DNA from: Arthrobacter sp. NicSoilC5
GTDB taxonomy: Bacteria > Actinomycetota > Actinomycetes > Actinomycetales > Micrococcaceae
Direction of reading: 5' to 3'
Length of the DNA stretch: 64,000 bases
NCBI RefSeq assembly: GCF_019977395.1
Contig: NZ_AP024660.1
Location: forward strand, 868,001-932,000
The position numbers and the translations under genes were made by a program. The notes under the pieces were generated by a model. It ran no database searches. It had not been told where the DNA came from and saw only the letters and a program-made list of their open reading frames with translations. Positions 26,581 through 34,994 of this stretch are shown here, piece after piece (the first letter of the stretch is position 1; each line of letters opens with the position of its first letter).

Positions 26581-27936
26581 TCAGTACCAGTTCAGGGATA
26601 CGGAGTGGTTCCAGGCCGCGCACGGGGAACCGTAGCGGTCGCGGATGTAGCCCAGGCCCCATTCGATCTGGGTGCGGTAGCTGGTGAGCCAGTCACCGCC
26701 GGCGCTGGCGTACTTCCCCGGGGGCAGGGCCTGCGGAATCCCATAGGCTCCGGAATAGGCGTTGGTGGCGGTGGTCAGCCAGTTGGACTCCTTGGTCCAC
26801 AGCTGGGCCAGGCACAGGAACTGGTCCTGGCCCCACCCGTAGGCGGGCAGGCGTCCGGACGCGTAGCTTTTGGCCCCGGCGGGGTCGTTCACCGCACCGC
26901 CGGGAACAGAAGGCACGACGACGGCGGGAGGGCTTGGCGGGGCCGGTGCCGGGTCTTCCGGAGCGGGAGGGCCGGGGTTGCTGACGCCGGGATTGCTGAC
27001 GGCGCCGGGGGCCGGACCGGGTTGGGCCGGATTGGCCTGGCCAGGGTCGGCAGCGGGTGCGGGCGCCTTTGGCTGCCGGGCTGCCACTGCGGCCGCCCTG
27101 GCTGCAGCCTCCGCCTGCCCGCGGGCCTGCTCCTCAGCGGCGGCACGTTTGGCCGCCTGGGCCGCCTCGTAGGCGGCCAGTGCGGCCTGGCCCTGGCGGT
27201 ACTCACCCTCCATGGCCGCCGTCGTACCTTTCAGGGTGGCGAGCTGGGCGGTCAGCTCGCTGCCGTGCCGCTGCTCCTCTGCGACGCGCCGGGCCAGCGA
27301 ATCCTGGGCGGAACGTGCGGCGTCCAGTTTTGCTTTCGCTTCCCCGGACAGGCGTTCCCGCTCGCTCCTGGCGGCTTTTTCCTGTTCGGTGAGGGCGGTG
27401 GCCGTCTTTTCGGCGGCGGCAGCATTGGCGACCAGGGTGGCAGTCTTGTCGCCCACGAGCTTGACCAGGTTGAGCCCCTGGACGCTGTTGGTTTCCAGGG
27501 CGTCCAGCGCGACGAAGAATCCTGCATTGGTACCGCCGGTCTTGTAGGACTGGACGGCCAGGGCACCGATGTCCTTCCGGTGCCGGGCCAGCTCCGCGTT
27601 GGCACGGGCAGCGTGGGCGGACAGGGTATCCAGGCGGGAGGTGGCTGCCTGCAGCGCGGCGTCTGCGGCGGCATAGTCGGCGGCCGAGCGCACGGCCATC
27701 CCGCCTGCTGCCTCCGAATCCGCCTCAAGGTCCGTCAGGAGTCCATTAATGGTGGCGATTTCTGCGGCTTTTGCCGCTTCGGACGATTTCGCCTCCTGCA
27801 CGTCCGCCCAGGAGGGATACCCGCCGGGCGGTGGCGGCTCGTCGGCCGCCGCCGGCAGCATGGTGCCTGCGGCCAGGGCAAGGGCCAGGAGGCCTCCCTG
27901 CCAAGGGAGCCTCGCGATGGTCACGAACAGGGGCAT
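26581..27936 (-). CDS. Secreted coiled-coil protein with C-terminal lytic transglycosylase-like domain
   Basis: 451 aa. A signal peptide (ARLPWQGGLLALALAAGTML, ending PAAADE near residue 33) is followed by a long coiled coil (about 40-270), a proline/alanine-rich linker (about 290-350) and a C-terminal domain with YGWGQDQFLCLAQLWTKESN and AYSGAYGIPQALP, ending in YGSPCAAWNHSVSLNWY. This is the goose-lysozyme/transglycosylase-like domain of actinobacterial cell-wall proteins; the glutamate in WTKESNW is the expected catalytic residue. The ATG at 27936 best positions the signal peptide; an ATG at 27990 would add 18 residues. It is divergent from the riboswitch-controlled LysM-NlpC/P60 gene, so the two hydrolases share an upstream region of 427 bases. 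Confidence 0.85.
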   Translation of the reverse strand: MPLFVTIARLPWQGGLLALALAAGTMLPAAADEPPPPGGYPSWADVQEAKSSEAAKAAEIATINGLLTDLEADSEAAGGMAVRSAADYAAADAALQAATSRLDTLSAHAARANAELARHRKDIGALAVQSYKTGGTNAGFFVALDALETNSVQGLNLVKLVGDKTATLVANAAAAEKTATALTEQEKAARSERERLSGEAKAKLDAARSAQDSLARRVAEEQRHGSELTAQLATLKGTTAAMEGEYRQGQAALAAYEAAQAAKRAAAEEQARGQAEAAARAAAVAARQPKAPAPAADPGQANPAQPGPAPGAVSNPGVSNPGPPAPEDPAPAPPSPPAVVVPSVPGGAVNDPAGAKSYASGRLPAYGWGQDQFLCLAQLWTKESNWLTTATNAYSGAYGIPQALPPGKYASAGGDWLTSYRTQIEWGLGYIRDRYGSPCAAWNHSVSLNWY

Positions 27937-28099
27937 AGTCCGGAAGCTTACCGCCGGATTCCCGCGCAACGCAGGCTGCTGTTTCCACATTGTTACCGTG
28001 CTCAACAGGAAAAGTATCAGCAGAGGTCCGCCCAGGAACGCCCTGGAATGTCCAGACGTTTGCGCAATGCGAGAGAAGAACCTCGTATGTTATCCAAAT

Positions 28100-28129
28100 G
28101 TGACAATTGCGATGCACCTGGGTTATGGT
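28100..28129 (+). promoter_or_regulatory. Probable promoter of the riboswitch-LysM transcript
   Basis: GTGACA (28100-28105) and TATGGT (28124-28129) are spaced by 18 bases and would start transcription near 28136, just ahead of the riboswitch. The rest of the 427-base gap (27937-28100) holds no gene that I can see. Confidence 0.5.
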
Positions 28130-28164
28130 CGACTGGTGTCCCTCTCAGACGGGACATTCCCGTC

Positions 28165-28350
28165 AGCATGCCGAGCCCTGCCGCTGATCATGGGATCCAA
28201 CCGCTCCAGTTGGCAGGGACGGGGGAACCAAGTTTCCACGGCCATATTGTGGCCTAGGGGTTAAGTCGAATGCGCTTCCGCCTACCGCGGAGCCGCTTCC
28301 GGCCGGGTATCTCCAGCCCGAACCCGACAGCTCACCCCGCAGGCATGGGA
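28165..28350 (+). ncRNA. Cyclic di-AMP riboswitch (ydaO/yuaA type)
   Basis: Conserved blocks of the family appear in order: GGGGGAACCAAGTTTCC near 28221, the central part with CTAGGGGTTAAGTCGAATGC near 28255, and CCCGAACCCGACAGCTCACC followed by CCGCAGGC near 28317. The element lies directly before a LysM-NlpC/P60 gene, the usual target class in actinobacteria, where c-di-AMP binding turns expression off. The GGGAGAGG ribosome site begins within the last few bases of the element. Confidence 0.85.
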
Positions 28351-28363
28351 GAGGCGATCAACC

Positions 28364-29209
28364 GTGTCAAAAAATTCCATTTCAGCCCGTCACCGCGCGA
28401 CTCCGGCCCGCTCCATTGTGCTCGAGGGCCTCGCCGTAACAGCAAAATCCCAAGCCCGCTCGCTGGGCCGCCCGGCGCTCGCCGTTGCTGCAGCGTCCGG
28501 CATTGCCTTCGGAGTCGGCGCCCCGGCCCATGCAGGTGTATCCGGCCCGGACACCACTGAGCAGACCAGCGTCCAGGCCACCTCGGCACCCGCTGCCCCG
28601 GCCGCAGCCCCCGCTGCAGCAGCAGGCAACGTCCACACCGTCGTTTCCGGCGACACCCTTGGCGCCATCGCTTCAGCCTACGGCGTCAGCCTCAATGACG
28701 TGCTGTCCGCCAACGGCCTGGGACTGTCCTCGATCATCTACCCGGGCGACCAGATCCAGATTCCGGGCGCAGGCTACACCGCAGCCCCGGCGCCGGCCCC
28801 TGCAGCAGCACCCGTGCAGGCCGCAGCCGCCACCGCTCCGGCGAACACCGGCATGAACATGTCTTACGCCTCGGCAACCCCCGTGGCATCAACCACCGGC
28901 ACCGGCACCGGCGCAGCGATCCTCGCCTCGGCCTACGGCCAGCTGGGCGTCAAGCAGGATTGCACCGCCATGGTCGAGAAGGCGCTGCGTTCCGTCGGCA
29001 AGTCCGTGGGCGACCTGGCCCCCACCCAGTTCTTCCAGTACGGCACCGTTGTAGGCGCTCCCGCCCCCGGCGACCTGATCATCACCTCCGGCCACGTGGG
29101 CGTTTACGCAGGCAACGGCCAGGTTGTCAGCGGCGGCGTCAACGGCTTCGACACGCAGGTGCACTCCATCAGCTGGCTCGGCGGCTACTCCGCTGTGCGC
29201 GTAGCCTAG
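28364..29209 (+). CDS. Secreted LysM and NlpC/P60 peptidoglycan hydrolase
   Basis: 281 aa. The signal sequence spans about residues 36-57 (RPALAVAAASGIAFGVGAPA, cleavage after AHA). One LysM domain follows (HTVVSGDTLGAIASAYGVSL to YPGDQIQIPG, about 90-135), then an Ala/Pro linker and a C-terminal NlpC/P60 domain with the catalytic cysteine in KQDCTAMVEKAL and the histidine in TSGHVGVYAGNG. It should cleave stem peptides of peptidoglycan. GTG 28364 has GGGAGAGG about nine bases upstream. It is controlled by the c-di-AMP riboswitch and ends in a strong terminator. Confidence 0.93.
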   Translation: MSKNSISARHRATPARSIVLEGLAVTAKSQARSLGRPALAVAAASGIAFGVGAPAHAGVSGPDTTEQTSVQATSAPAAPAAAPAAAAGNVHTVVSGDTLGAIASAYGVSLNDVLSANGLGLSSIIYPGDQIQIPGAGYTAAPAPAPAAAPVQAAAATAPANTGMNMSYASATPVASTTGTGTGAAILASAYGQLGVKQDCTAMVEKALRSVGKSVGDLAPTQFFQYGTVVGAPAPGDLIITSGHVGVYAGNGQVVSGGVNGFDTQVHSISWLGGYSAVRVA

Positions 29210-29249
29210 TCTTCGCACTGTCCGGTGCCCTTGGCGGCCCCGGACGAAG

Positions 29250-29297
29250 CAGGAGGGTGGCAGCCGGGAATACCGGTTGCCACCCTCCTGTCGTTTT
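29250..29297 (+). terminator. Intrinsic terminator after the LysM-NlpC/P60 gene
   Basis: A 13-bp perfect stem (CAGGAGGGTGGCA / TGCCACCCTCCTG) with an internal GCCGG/CCGGT pairing is followed by TCGTTTTG. It is the clearest factor-independent terminator in the window. Confidence 0.9.
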
Positions 29298-29317
29298 GCC
29301 CCCGCGGCCCGCTGCGG

Positions 29318-30778
29318 TCAGGTGCCGCAGAAGGTCATGTAGCTGCCGAAGTCGTCGGGCGCCCCCTGCAGGTAGCGTTCCAGGCCGGGCCGCTCGGTGA
29401 AGGGGGCGCTGACCGCCTCCAGCAGTTGCTGCAGTGGAGCCAGGTTTCCGGCGGTGGCAGCGGACAGCGCCTCTTCCACCAGGTGGTTCCGCGGAATGTA
29501 GGCCGGGTTCACGCTGTCCATCAGCTCCGGGTCAGGTTGCAGCGCCTGCCACCGGTCCAGCCAGGCATCGAGGGCGGCCAGGTCGAGGACCATGCCGCGC
29601 ACGGGACGAAGGTCCCCGCGGGCCGCTTTGCCCAGGTTGCGGAAGAACAGGGTGTAGTCCACGGGTCCGTCCTTAAGAAGGTCGAGGACATCATCCACCA
29701 GGGCCCCGGCGCCGTTTTCATCGACGCTGTCCAGTCCCAGCTTGGCCGTAATCCCGCGGGTCCATGCCTGGCTGTAGTGGCCCCGGAAACTGCCCAGGAC
29801 CTCCACTGCCGGGGCCACGGCCTTCTCCTGGTCCTTGTCAATCAGCGGCAGCATGGCCTCGGCGAGCCGGGCCAGGTTCCATTCGGCCAGGACAGGCTGG
29901 TTGGCATAGGCATAGCGTCCGCCGACGTCAATGGAACTGTAAACGGCGGCCGGGTTGAAGGCATCCATGAACGCGCACGGGCCGTAGTCGATGGTTTCCC
30001 CGGAGATGGTCATGTTGTCCGTGTTCATGACCCCGTGTACGAAGCCAACGAGCATCCACCGGGCCACCAGCTCCGCCTGGGCGGAGACGACCGCCGCGAA
30101 CAGCGCAAGGTAGGGGTTGTCGGCATCCGCCGCGTGGGGGTAGTGCCTGCCGATGGCGTGGTCCGCCAGCCGCTTCAGGAGGTCCATATTTTCGGTGGCG
30201 CGGGCGTACTGGAAGCTGCCGACGCGCAAATGGCTGCCCGCAACCCGCGCCAGGACGGCACCGGGCAGCATGTCATCGCGCCGGACCTGCCGGCCGGTGG
30301 CCACGACGGCGAGTGAACGGGTGGTGGGAATGTGCAGTGCGTGCATGGCCTCACTGACTATGTACTCACGCAGCATGGGCCCGACCACGGCACGGCCGTC
30401 CCCCGCGCGGGCGAAGGGCGTTCGCCCCGAACCTTTGAGATGGACGTCCAGGAGGCGGCCGGCCCGGTCAGTGACCTCGCCCAGCAGCAGGGCCCGTCCG
30501 TCGCCGAGCAGGGGCGAATACCCGCCAAACTGGTGTCCGGCGTACGCCTGCGCCACGGGTGTGGCACCGGCCGGCACATGGTTTCCCACAAGGAGCCGCA
30601 CACCCTCGGGGCTGCGCAGGTACTGCGGGTCGAGGCCCAGGTCCGTTGCCAGTTTCTCGTTCAGGACGAGGAGCTCAGGGCTGGGCGCTTCCTCGGCCTG
30701 CCAGGGCACGGCGAGTTCCGCCAGTTCCCGGGCGAAACGGCCATCGAAAGTGACCGTGGATTCAGCTGCTGCCGTCAT
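29318..30778 (-). CDS. selO: SelO/YdiU protein adenylyltransferase
   Basis: A 486-aa pseudokinase-fold enzyme that transfers AMP to Ser/Thr/Tyr of target proteins. The N-terminal [20 protein letters not shown] is the family signature; [14 protein letters not shown] carries the ATP-contacting lysine, and [20 protein letters not shown] holds the catalytic and metal-binding residues. The C-terminus YMTFCGT keeps one cysteine where eukaryotic SelO has Cys-x-x-Sec. Its start overlaps the end of rnz by 17 bases, so it is the last gene of a coupled dinB-rnz-selO unit. Confidence 0.95.
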   Translation of the reverse strand: MTAAAESTVTFDGRFARELAELAVPWQAEEAPSPELLVLNEKLATDLGLDPQYLRSPEGVRLLVGNHVPAGATPVAQAYAGHQFGGYSPLLGDGRALLLGEVTDRAGRLLDVHLKGSGRTPFARAGDGRAVVGPMLREYIVSEAMHALHIPTTRSLAVVATGRQVRRDDMLPGAVLARVAGSHLRVGSFQYARATENMDLLKRLADHAIGRHYPHAADADNPYLALFAAVVSAQAELVARWMLVGFVHGVMNTDNMTISGETIDYGPCAFMDAFNPAAVYSSIDVGGRYAYANQPVLAEWNLARLAEAMLPLIDKDQEKAVAPAVEVLGSFRGHYSQAWTRGITAKLGLDSVDENGAGALVDDVLDLLKDGPVDYTLFFRNLGKAARGDLRPVRGMVLDLAALDAWLDRWQALQPDPELMDSVNPAYIPRNHLVEEALSAATAGNLAPLQQLLEAVSAPFTERPGLERYLQGAPDDFGSYMTFCGT

Positions 30779-31733
30779 GGTTCAACCCTATCGCCGTTGT
30801 TGGGGCCGCAGCCTCTGCCGCTGGTTGCCGCCGCCGTGGGACGGGGATGCGGTCAAGGTCGTTGGCGGCGATCACGGTAACCCCCGGAGCCCGTGCCTGC
30901 GCCTGTTGTTCCAGCACGGAAACGTCGTCGCCGTACCGTGCGGAGAAGTGGGTGAGCACCAGGGTGCGGGCCCTGCCGGAGGCCGCCAGCTCCCCGGCCT
31001 GCCCGGCAGTGAGGTGCAGGTATTGCCGTGCCAGGGCGTCGTCGTCGTCACTGAACGTTGACTCGGTGACCAGCAGGTCAGCCCCGTCCGCCAGGTCCTC
31101 GGCGCCCGGGCACGGCGCGGTGTCCATAATGAAGGCGAAGCGCTGGCCCGGCCTGGGTACGCTCACATTCTCCAGCCTGACTGCCCCAAGGACGCCGTCG
31201 CGTTGCAGCCGGCCCACATCCGGCCCTCCGATTCCTGCCGCCCGGAGCCGCTCCGGCAGTAACGTGCGTCCGTCAGGCTCCCTTAGCTGGTAACCGTAGG
31301 TCTCGATGCGGTGCCTCAGGGGCTGCACCTCCAGGCAGTCCGCCACGGGCCCGGCGCCCGAATGCGGGTGGAGCCGCAGGTCGATGCCGGGCGAACCCAC
31401 TGCCACCAAGGCCTGCACCACCGGGTCACCCGACGCCGGATAGTGCAGGTGGACAGGGTGTGGCACACCGTCAAGGGCCATCCGGGACAGGACCCCAGGC
31501 AACCCGTAGCAGTGGTCACCGTGCACATGGGTGAGGCAGATCCTGGTGATGTGGCCGGCCGCGACGCCGGCGTGGATCATCTGGCGCTGGGTTCCCTCAC
31601 CGGGGTCGAAAAGCAGCCCCTCGCCGTCCCAGCGCAGGAAGTAGCCGTTGTGGTTCCGGGTCCGGGTGGGAACCTGGGAAGCGGTGCCCAATACCACCAG
31701 TTCACGCACCGCCGGCGCCTGCCGTTCCGCCAT
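30762..31733 (-). CDS. rnz: Ribonuclease Z
   Basis: A 323-aa metallo-beta-lactamase-fold endonuclease that matures the 3' end of tRNA. The zinc motif is [14 protein letters not shown], followed by the histidines near HRIETYGY and the C-terminal [16 protein letters not shown] contains the bridging aspartate. AAGGGG lies six bases before the ATG. It overlaps the upstream DinB gene by 32 bases and the downstream selO by 17 bases. The final 25 residues ([14 protein letters not shown]) are an Ala/Pro-rich tail. Confidence 0.93.
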   Translation of the reverse strand: MAERQAPAVRELVVLGTASQVPTRTRNHNGYFLRWDGEGLLFDPGEGTQRQMIHAGVAAGHITRICLTHVHGDHCYGLPGVLSRMALDGVPHPVHLHYPASGDPVVQALVAVGSPGIDLRLHPHSGAGPVADCLEVQPLRHRIETYGYQLREPDGRTLLPERLRAAGIGGPDVGRLQRDGVLGAVRLENVSVPRPGQRFAFIMDTAPCPGAEDLADGADLLVTESTFSDDDDALARQYLHLTAGQAGELAASGRARTLVLTHFSARYGDDVSVLEQQAQARAPGVTVIAANDLDRIPVPRRRQPAAEAAAPTTAIGLNHDGSS

Positions 31734-32226
31734 GCAGCCCCTTGGCGTAGGCGGCCTGGCCGATGTGCTGAAGGCAGTCCCCCAGAATGCTGACCAGCCG
31801 CACTCCGAGGGTCACAGGTGGATTCCAGTGCCTGTCAACCACGCGGTCCAGGTCCGGATCAGCAATGTCTTCCAGGACCTTGGCGGTCTGCCGGTGGACG
31901 GCTTCGTAGTACTCCTGCAACAGCTCCCGCGGCGCCCTGACGGCGTCCACCTGTTCACTGGAGTGGCCGTAGCCCGTGTCGCGTTCCCCCAGCGGAAGGC
32001 CGAAACGCTTAACGAAACCTTCAGCGGTCCACACCTGTTCCAGGCCCGCAGCGGAGGCTACCTGCGCATCCTCCACCCGGCCCGTATGCCAGATCAGCCA
32101 CGCGATGGAATTGCCGTTGCCACCCGGCCGGCGCTGCAGCTGCGCCGCGTCCAGCCCGTCGAGGGCCTCCCGGACCAGGCCCGGGAGCCGGTCGAAGGAC
32201 TCCAGCAGCAGTTCTTTGGATTGCAT
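31702..32226 (-). CDS. DinB/DUF664 family protein (mycothiol-dependent S-transferase type)
   Basis: A 174-aa four-helix bundle. The three metal-site histidines of the DinB fold appear in [27 protein letters not shown] and [16 protein letters not shown]. The [20 protein letters not shown] signature is that of actinobacterial DUF664/mycothiol transferases; the substrate is unknown. First gene of a tight unit with rnz and selO, although no functional link between them is obvious. Confidence 0.85.
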   Translation of the reverse strand: MQSKELLLESFDRLPGLVREALDGLDAAQLQRRPGGNGNSIAWLIWHTGRVEDAQVASAAGLEQVWTAEGFVKRFGLPLGERDTGYGHSSEQVDAVRAPRELLQEYYEAVHRQTAKVLEDIADPDLDRVVDRHWNPPVTLGVRLVSILGDCLQHIGQAAYAKGLHGGTAGAGGA

Positions 32227-32277
32227 GGGTCTCCCTCCCCTGCCGGCCGGGCCACGCCGGCTCGGCCCGCGGGGTTG

Positions 32278-32709
32278 CTAGCGTTCCAGGTCGTCGGGCT
32301 CAAACTCGCTGAGCGGCGAGCCGCCAAAATTCTCCTCGTCGTCGCTGCCGTCAGCCTCGAGGCCGGTGGGGGCTTCCCCAAAATCGACATCCGCTGCGGC
32401 CTCCCCCAGGGTGGGGGTGTCCGGCGATACCTGCTCATCGCCCGAACGGTACCGCGCCCGGGCGCTTTCATCCCGCAGCGCCTGGTCGCTCAGGAAGTCC
32501 TCCTCTTCACCGGAGAGGGCCTCGTCCTGCAGCAAGGGGTCCTCCTGCCAGCGGTCGGGGTTGTTTTCGGCAGCACCCGGGTAGCTGTCAGGCTCCCCCG
32601 ATACGGGGTCCAGTTCCAGGGACGACGCCGCGCCGGGAGTTTCGTCGAGAAGCACGTCGTCCTGCTCCACGACTTCCAGCTCATCGTCCGGGACGTTCTG
32701 TTCAGTCAT
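32278..32709 (-). CDS. Acidic low-complexity protein
   Basis: A 143-aa protein rich in Asp, Glu, Ser and Pro (MTEQNVPDDELEVVEQDD, then EEEDFLSDQALRDESARARY) with almost no hydrophobic core, so probably disordered. AAAGG lies eight bases before the ATG. A TAAGCATACTGA motif precedes it, in the gap shared with the divergent AI-2E-type permease. Similar short acidic proteins accompany stress genes in Micrococcaceae, but no function can be assigned. Confidence 0.7.
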   Translation of the reverse strand: MTEQNVPDDELEVVEQDDVLLDETPGAASSLELDPVSGEPDSYPGAAENNPDRWQEDPLLQDEALSGEEEDFLSDQALRDESARARYRSGDEQVSPDTPTLGEAAADVDFGEAPTGLEADGSDDEENFGGSPLSEFEPDDLER

Positions 32710-32745
32710 GATGGTGCCTTTCTCGTTGCGGTGGGCAGACAATAG

Positions 32746-32757
32746 TAAGCATACTGA
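32746..32757. promoter_or_regulatory. TAAGCATACTGA, relative of the 24170 palindrome
   Basis: Ten of twelve positions match TAAGCATGCTTA at 24170. It lies between two divergent genes (acidic protein and AI-2E-type permease), 37 bases from one ATG and 53 from the other. Confidence 0.4.
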
Positions 32758-32809
32758 CCAACTAATGCTGATGGAACCTCAGGTGCACCCGGCAGCAAGG
32801 AGAAAGCCC

Positions 32810-33955
32810 ATGGAAGGCAATGAACCCCTGGACGGGGACGCGGCAGATCGCTCCCGTCCGCGGTCTTTTAGCGGCCGGATGTCCCTCCTGTGGACCGACG
32901 GCCTGGGCCGGGCAAGCATACGGGCAGTCCAGACGCTCTCCCTACTGGCGCTCGCCTGGGCAGTGGTGACGGCCGCGACCAGGGTTCCCCTGGTCACCAT
33001 CCCGGTGATGGTGGCCTTGATCCTGGCCTCGGCCATGGCTCCCGCGGTCCGCTGGCTTGCTGCCCGCGGCTGGCCCCGCGCCCTTGCCGTCCTGTCGTCC
33101 TTCCTGGTGATCCTGGCAGGGGCGGCCGGCGTGGTGGGAGGCATCATCACACTGGTCAGGCAGCAGGCCTCCGTCCTGGCAGCCCGGGCAGAAGCCGGTA
33201 TAGGCCAGCTTCAGCAGTTCGTTACCACCGGCCCCGTGGCGCTGACGAACGACCAGATCAATGCCGCGCGGGAGGAGTTCCAGAAGTTCCTTGCCGGCGG
33301 GAGCCTGGGGGCCGACGCGTTGACAGGGCTGAGAACGGCTGGTGAGATTGCGGCCGGCTCGGTGCTGACAGCAGTCATCCTGTTCTTCTTCCTCAAAGAC
33401 GGCGAGAAGATCCGGTCCTTCCTGATCGGGTTTCTCCCGGCAACCCGCCAGGGCAAGGCACATCTGGCGGCCGGGCGAAGCATCGTGGTGCTGGGCGGTT
33501 ACGTCCGCGGGACGCTCATCATCGCTGCCATTGACGCCGTGATGGTCCTGATCGGACTCCTGGTCCTGCGGGTCCCCCTGGCAGTGCCGCTGGCCGCCGT
33601 GGTCTTCCTGGGTGGTTTCATTCCGATCATCGGAGCAACCGCCGCCGGCAGCCTCGCGGTGCTGGTGGCCCTGGTGGAAAACGGGCCGGTAACCGCCCTC
33701 ATTGTCCTGGTGATCCTGGTGGCCGCCAACCAGTTCGAGCACCACATCCTCCAGCCCCTCTTCATGGGCCGGGTCCTGCGGATCCACGGGCTGGTGATCA
33801 TCCTCGCCCTGGCCGCCGGGGCCACCCTGGCCGGCGTCATCGGGGCCCTGCTGGCAGTGCCGCTCACCGCCGTCGGCTGGACCATCTTCAAGACCCTCGC
33901 GGAAAAGGACACTCCGGGCCCGGAGCCCGTCGCTCCGGCAGAACCGGGAGCGTAG
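32810..33955 (+). CDS. AI-2E family transporter (permease)
   Basis: A 381-aa membrane protein with seven to eight hydrophobic helices: two near residues 35-75, one near 90-115, then a soluble helical stretch (120-165) and a C-terminal cluster that includes GGFIPIIGATAAGSLAVLVAL and the conserved NQFEHHILQPLFMGRVLRIH (in parts). Family members carry autoinducer-2 or other small solutes or serve as Na+/H+ antiporters; the substrate is unknown. AAGGAG lies seven bases before the ATG at 32810. Last gene before the dormancy-regulon island. Confidence 0.85.
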   Translation: MEGNEPLDGDAADRSRPRSFSGRMSLLWTDGLGRASIRAVQTLSLLALAWAVVTAATRVPLVTIPVMVALILASAMAPAVRWLAARGWPRALAVLSSFLVILAGAAGVVGGIITLVRQQASVLAARAEAGIGQLQQFVTTGPVALTNDQINAAREEFQKFLAGGSLGADALTGLRTAGEIAAGSVLTAVILFFFLKDGEKIRSFLIGFLPATRQGKAHLAAGRSIVVLGGYVRGTLIIAAIDAVMVLIGLLVLRVPLAVPLAAVVFLGGFIPIIGATAAGSLAVLVALVENGPVTALIVLVILVAANQFEHHILQPLFMGRVLRIHGLVIILALAAGATLAGVIGALLAVPLTAVGWTIFKTLAEKDTPGPEPVAPAEPGA

Positions 33956-33976
33956 AAGCGCCTGAGCAGCGCTTCC

Positions 33977-33992
33977 GTGACTTTTGGCCCTA
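33977..33992 (+). promoter_or_regulatory. DevR/DosR-type box before USP gene
   Basis: GTGACTTTTGGCCCTA, with a CAGTCT -10 candidate starting 37 bases after its first base (34014). Regulates the USP gene at 34065. Confidence 0.7.
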
Positions 33993-34064
33993 GAGTGCCG
34001 CCAAGGCCGGGGCCAGTCTTGAAAGGCAGGAAACCCCAGTTCACGACGAGCAGGAAGAGCGGCC

Positions 34065-34931
34065 ATGACATCGCAAAAACCCATAGCTGCGGGCACCAAC
34101 GACTCAGCCCAAAGCCAGGCCGCGGTCCTGTGGGCAGCCCGCCGGGCCCACCGGGCGGGCCTGCCACTGGTGGTCCTCCATGTGGTGGACGACCGCTGGG
34201 TTGCCGAACCCTATCCGTGGTTCGGAACCCTCCAGCAGGCGGGCGAGGAACTCCTCAAGACCGCCGCCAGGCGCCTGGAAGGAGCGGTTCCCATCACGCC
34301 CGCCACGGAACTGCTCACCGGAAGCGTGGGCGGCTCCCTGGCCAAGTACTCCAAGAAAACTTCGATGATGGTCATTGGGTCCGGCAGCGGCCACCTCGGC
34401 GGCGCCCTTGCCGACCGCGCCCTCCAGGTGGCCACCGCTGCCAAGGTCCCCGTCGCCGTCGTCGGAACCCAGGACCTTGAGGGCAGGTCGGGAGTGGTGG
34501 TGGGCGTTGACGGGTCACCGGAGGCCACCCAGGCCGTTGCCTTCGCAGCCGCTGAAGCAGACCGCGAGGGAGACGAGCTCACGGTCGTGTACGCCGTCAG
34601 CGTGCCCGATCCCATCATCGATGCCGGTCTGACGCCGGGTGCCCTCGCGGACCTCATCGTGGACGAGGACCGGGTTGTCCTCTCCGAAACCGTCGCCGGG
34701 CTGAAGGAAGACTACCCCGACCTCACCGTGCACCAGCGGCTGGAAACCGACAAAGGCCCCGTGGACGCCCTCGTCGAAGCCGCAGCAGGAGCCCGGCTCC
34801 TGGTGGTGGGCAGCCGCGGCCGGGGCGCCTTTAAACGCCTCCTGCTCGGCTCCACCGCCCACGGGGTCCTGAAGCACCTGCCCTGCCCCACCATCATCAC
34901 CCGGACCCAGGCAGTAACGAATGCCATCTAG
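34065..34931 (+). CDS. Tandem universal stress protein
   Basis: A 288-aa two-domain USP. The N-terminal domain (1-140) is divergent; the C-terminal domain (145-285) starts VVVGVDGSPEATQ and carries the nucleotide loop VGSRGRGAFKRLLLGST (G-x2-G-x9-G-S/T). Such proteins bind ATP and accumulate in non-growing cells. AGGAAGAG precedes the ATG. A DevR-type box sits upstream, and the closest relative in the window is the USP at 46330, with the same VNVVDDRW/HVVDDRW motif. Confidence 0.92.
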   Translation: MTSQKPIAAGTNDSAQSQAAVLWAARRAHRAGLPLVVLHVVDDRWVAEPYPWFGTLQQAGEELLKTAARRLEGAVPITPATELLTGSVGGSLAKYSKKTSMMVIGSGSGHLGGALADRALQVATAAKVPVAVVGTQDLEGRSGVVVGVDGSPEATQAVAFAAAEADREGDELTVVYAVSVPDPIIDAGLTPGALADLIVDEDRVVLSETVAGLKEDYPDLTVHQRLETDKGPVDALVEAAAGARLLVVGSRGRGAFKRLLLGSTAHGVLKHLPCPTIITRTQAVTNAI

Positions 34932-34994
34932 GCAGCACCGCCCGCTGATCCTCCCACCGCCCTGCCCGCATACCTAACGCGGAAGGTTCACCCC

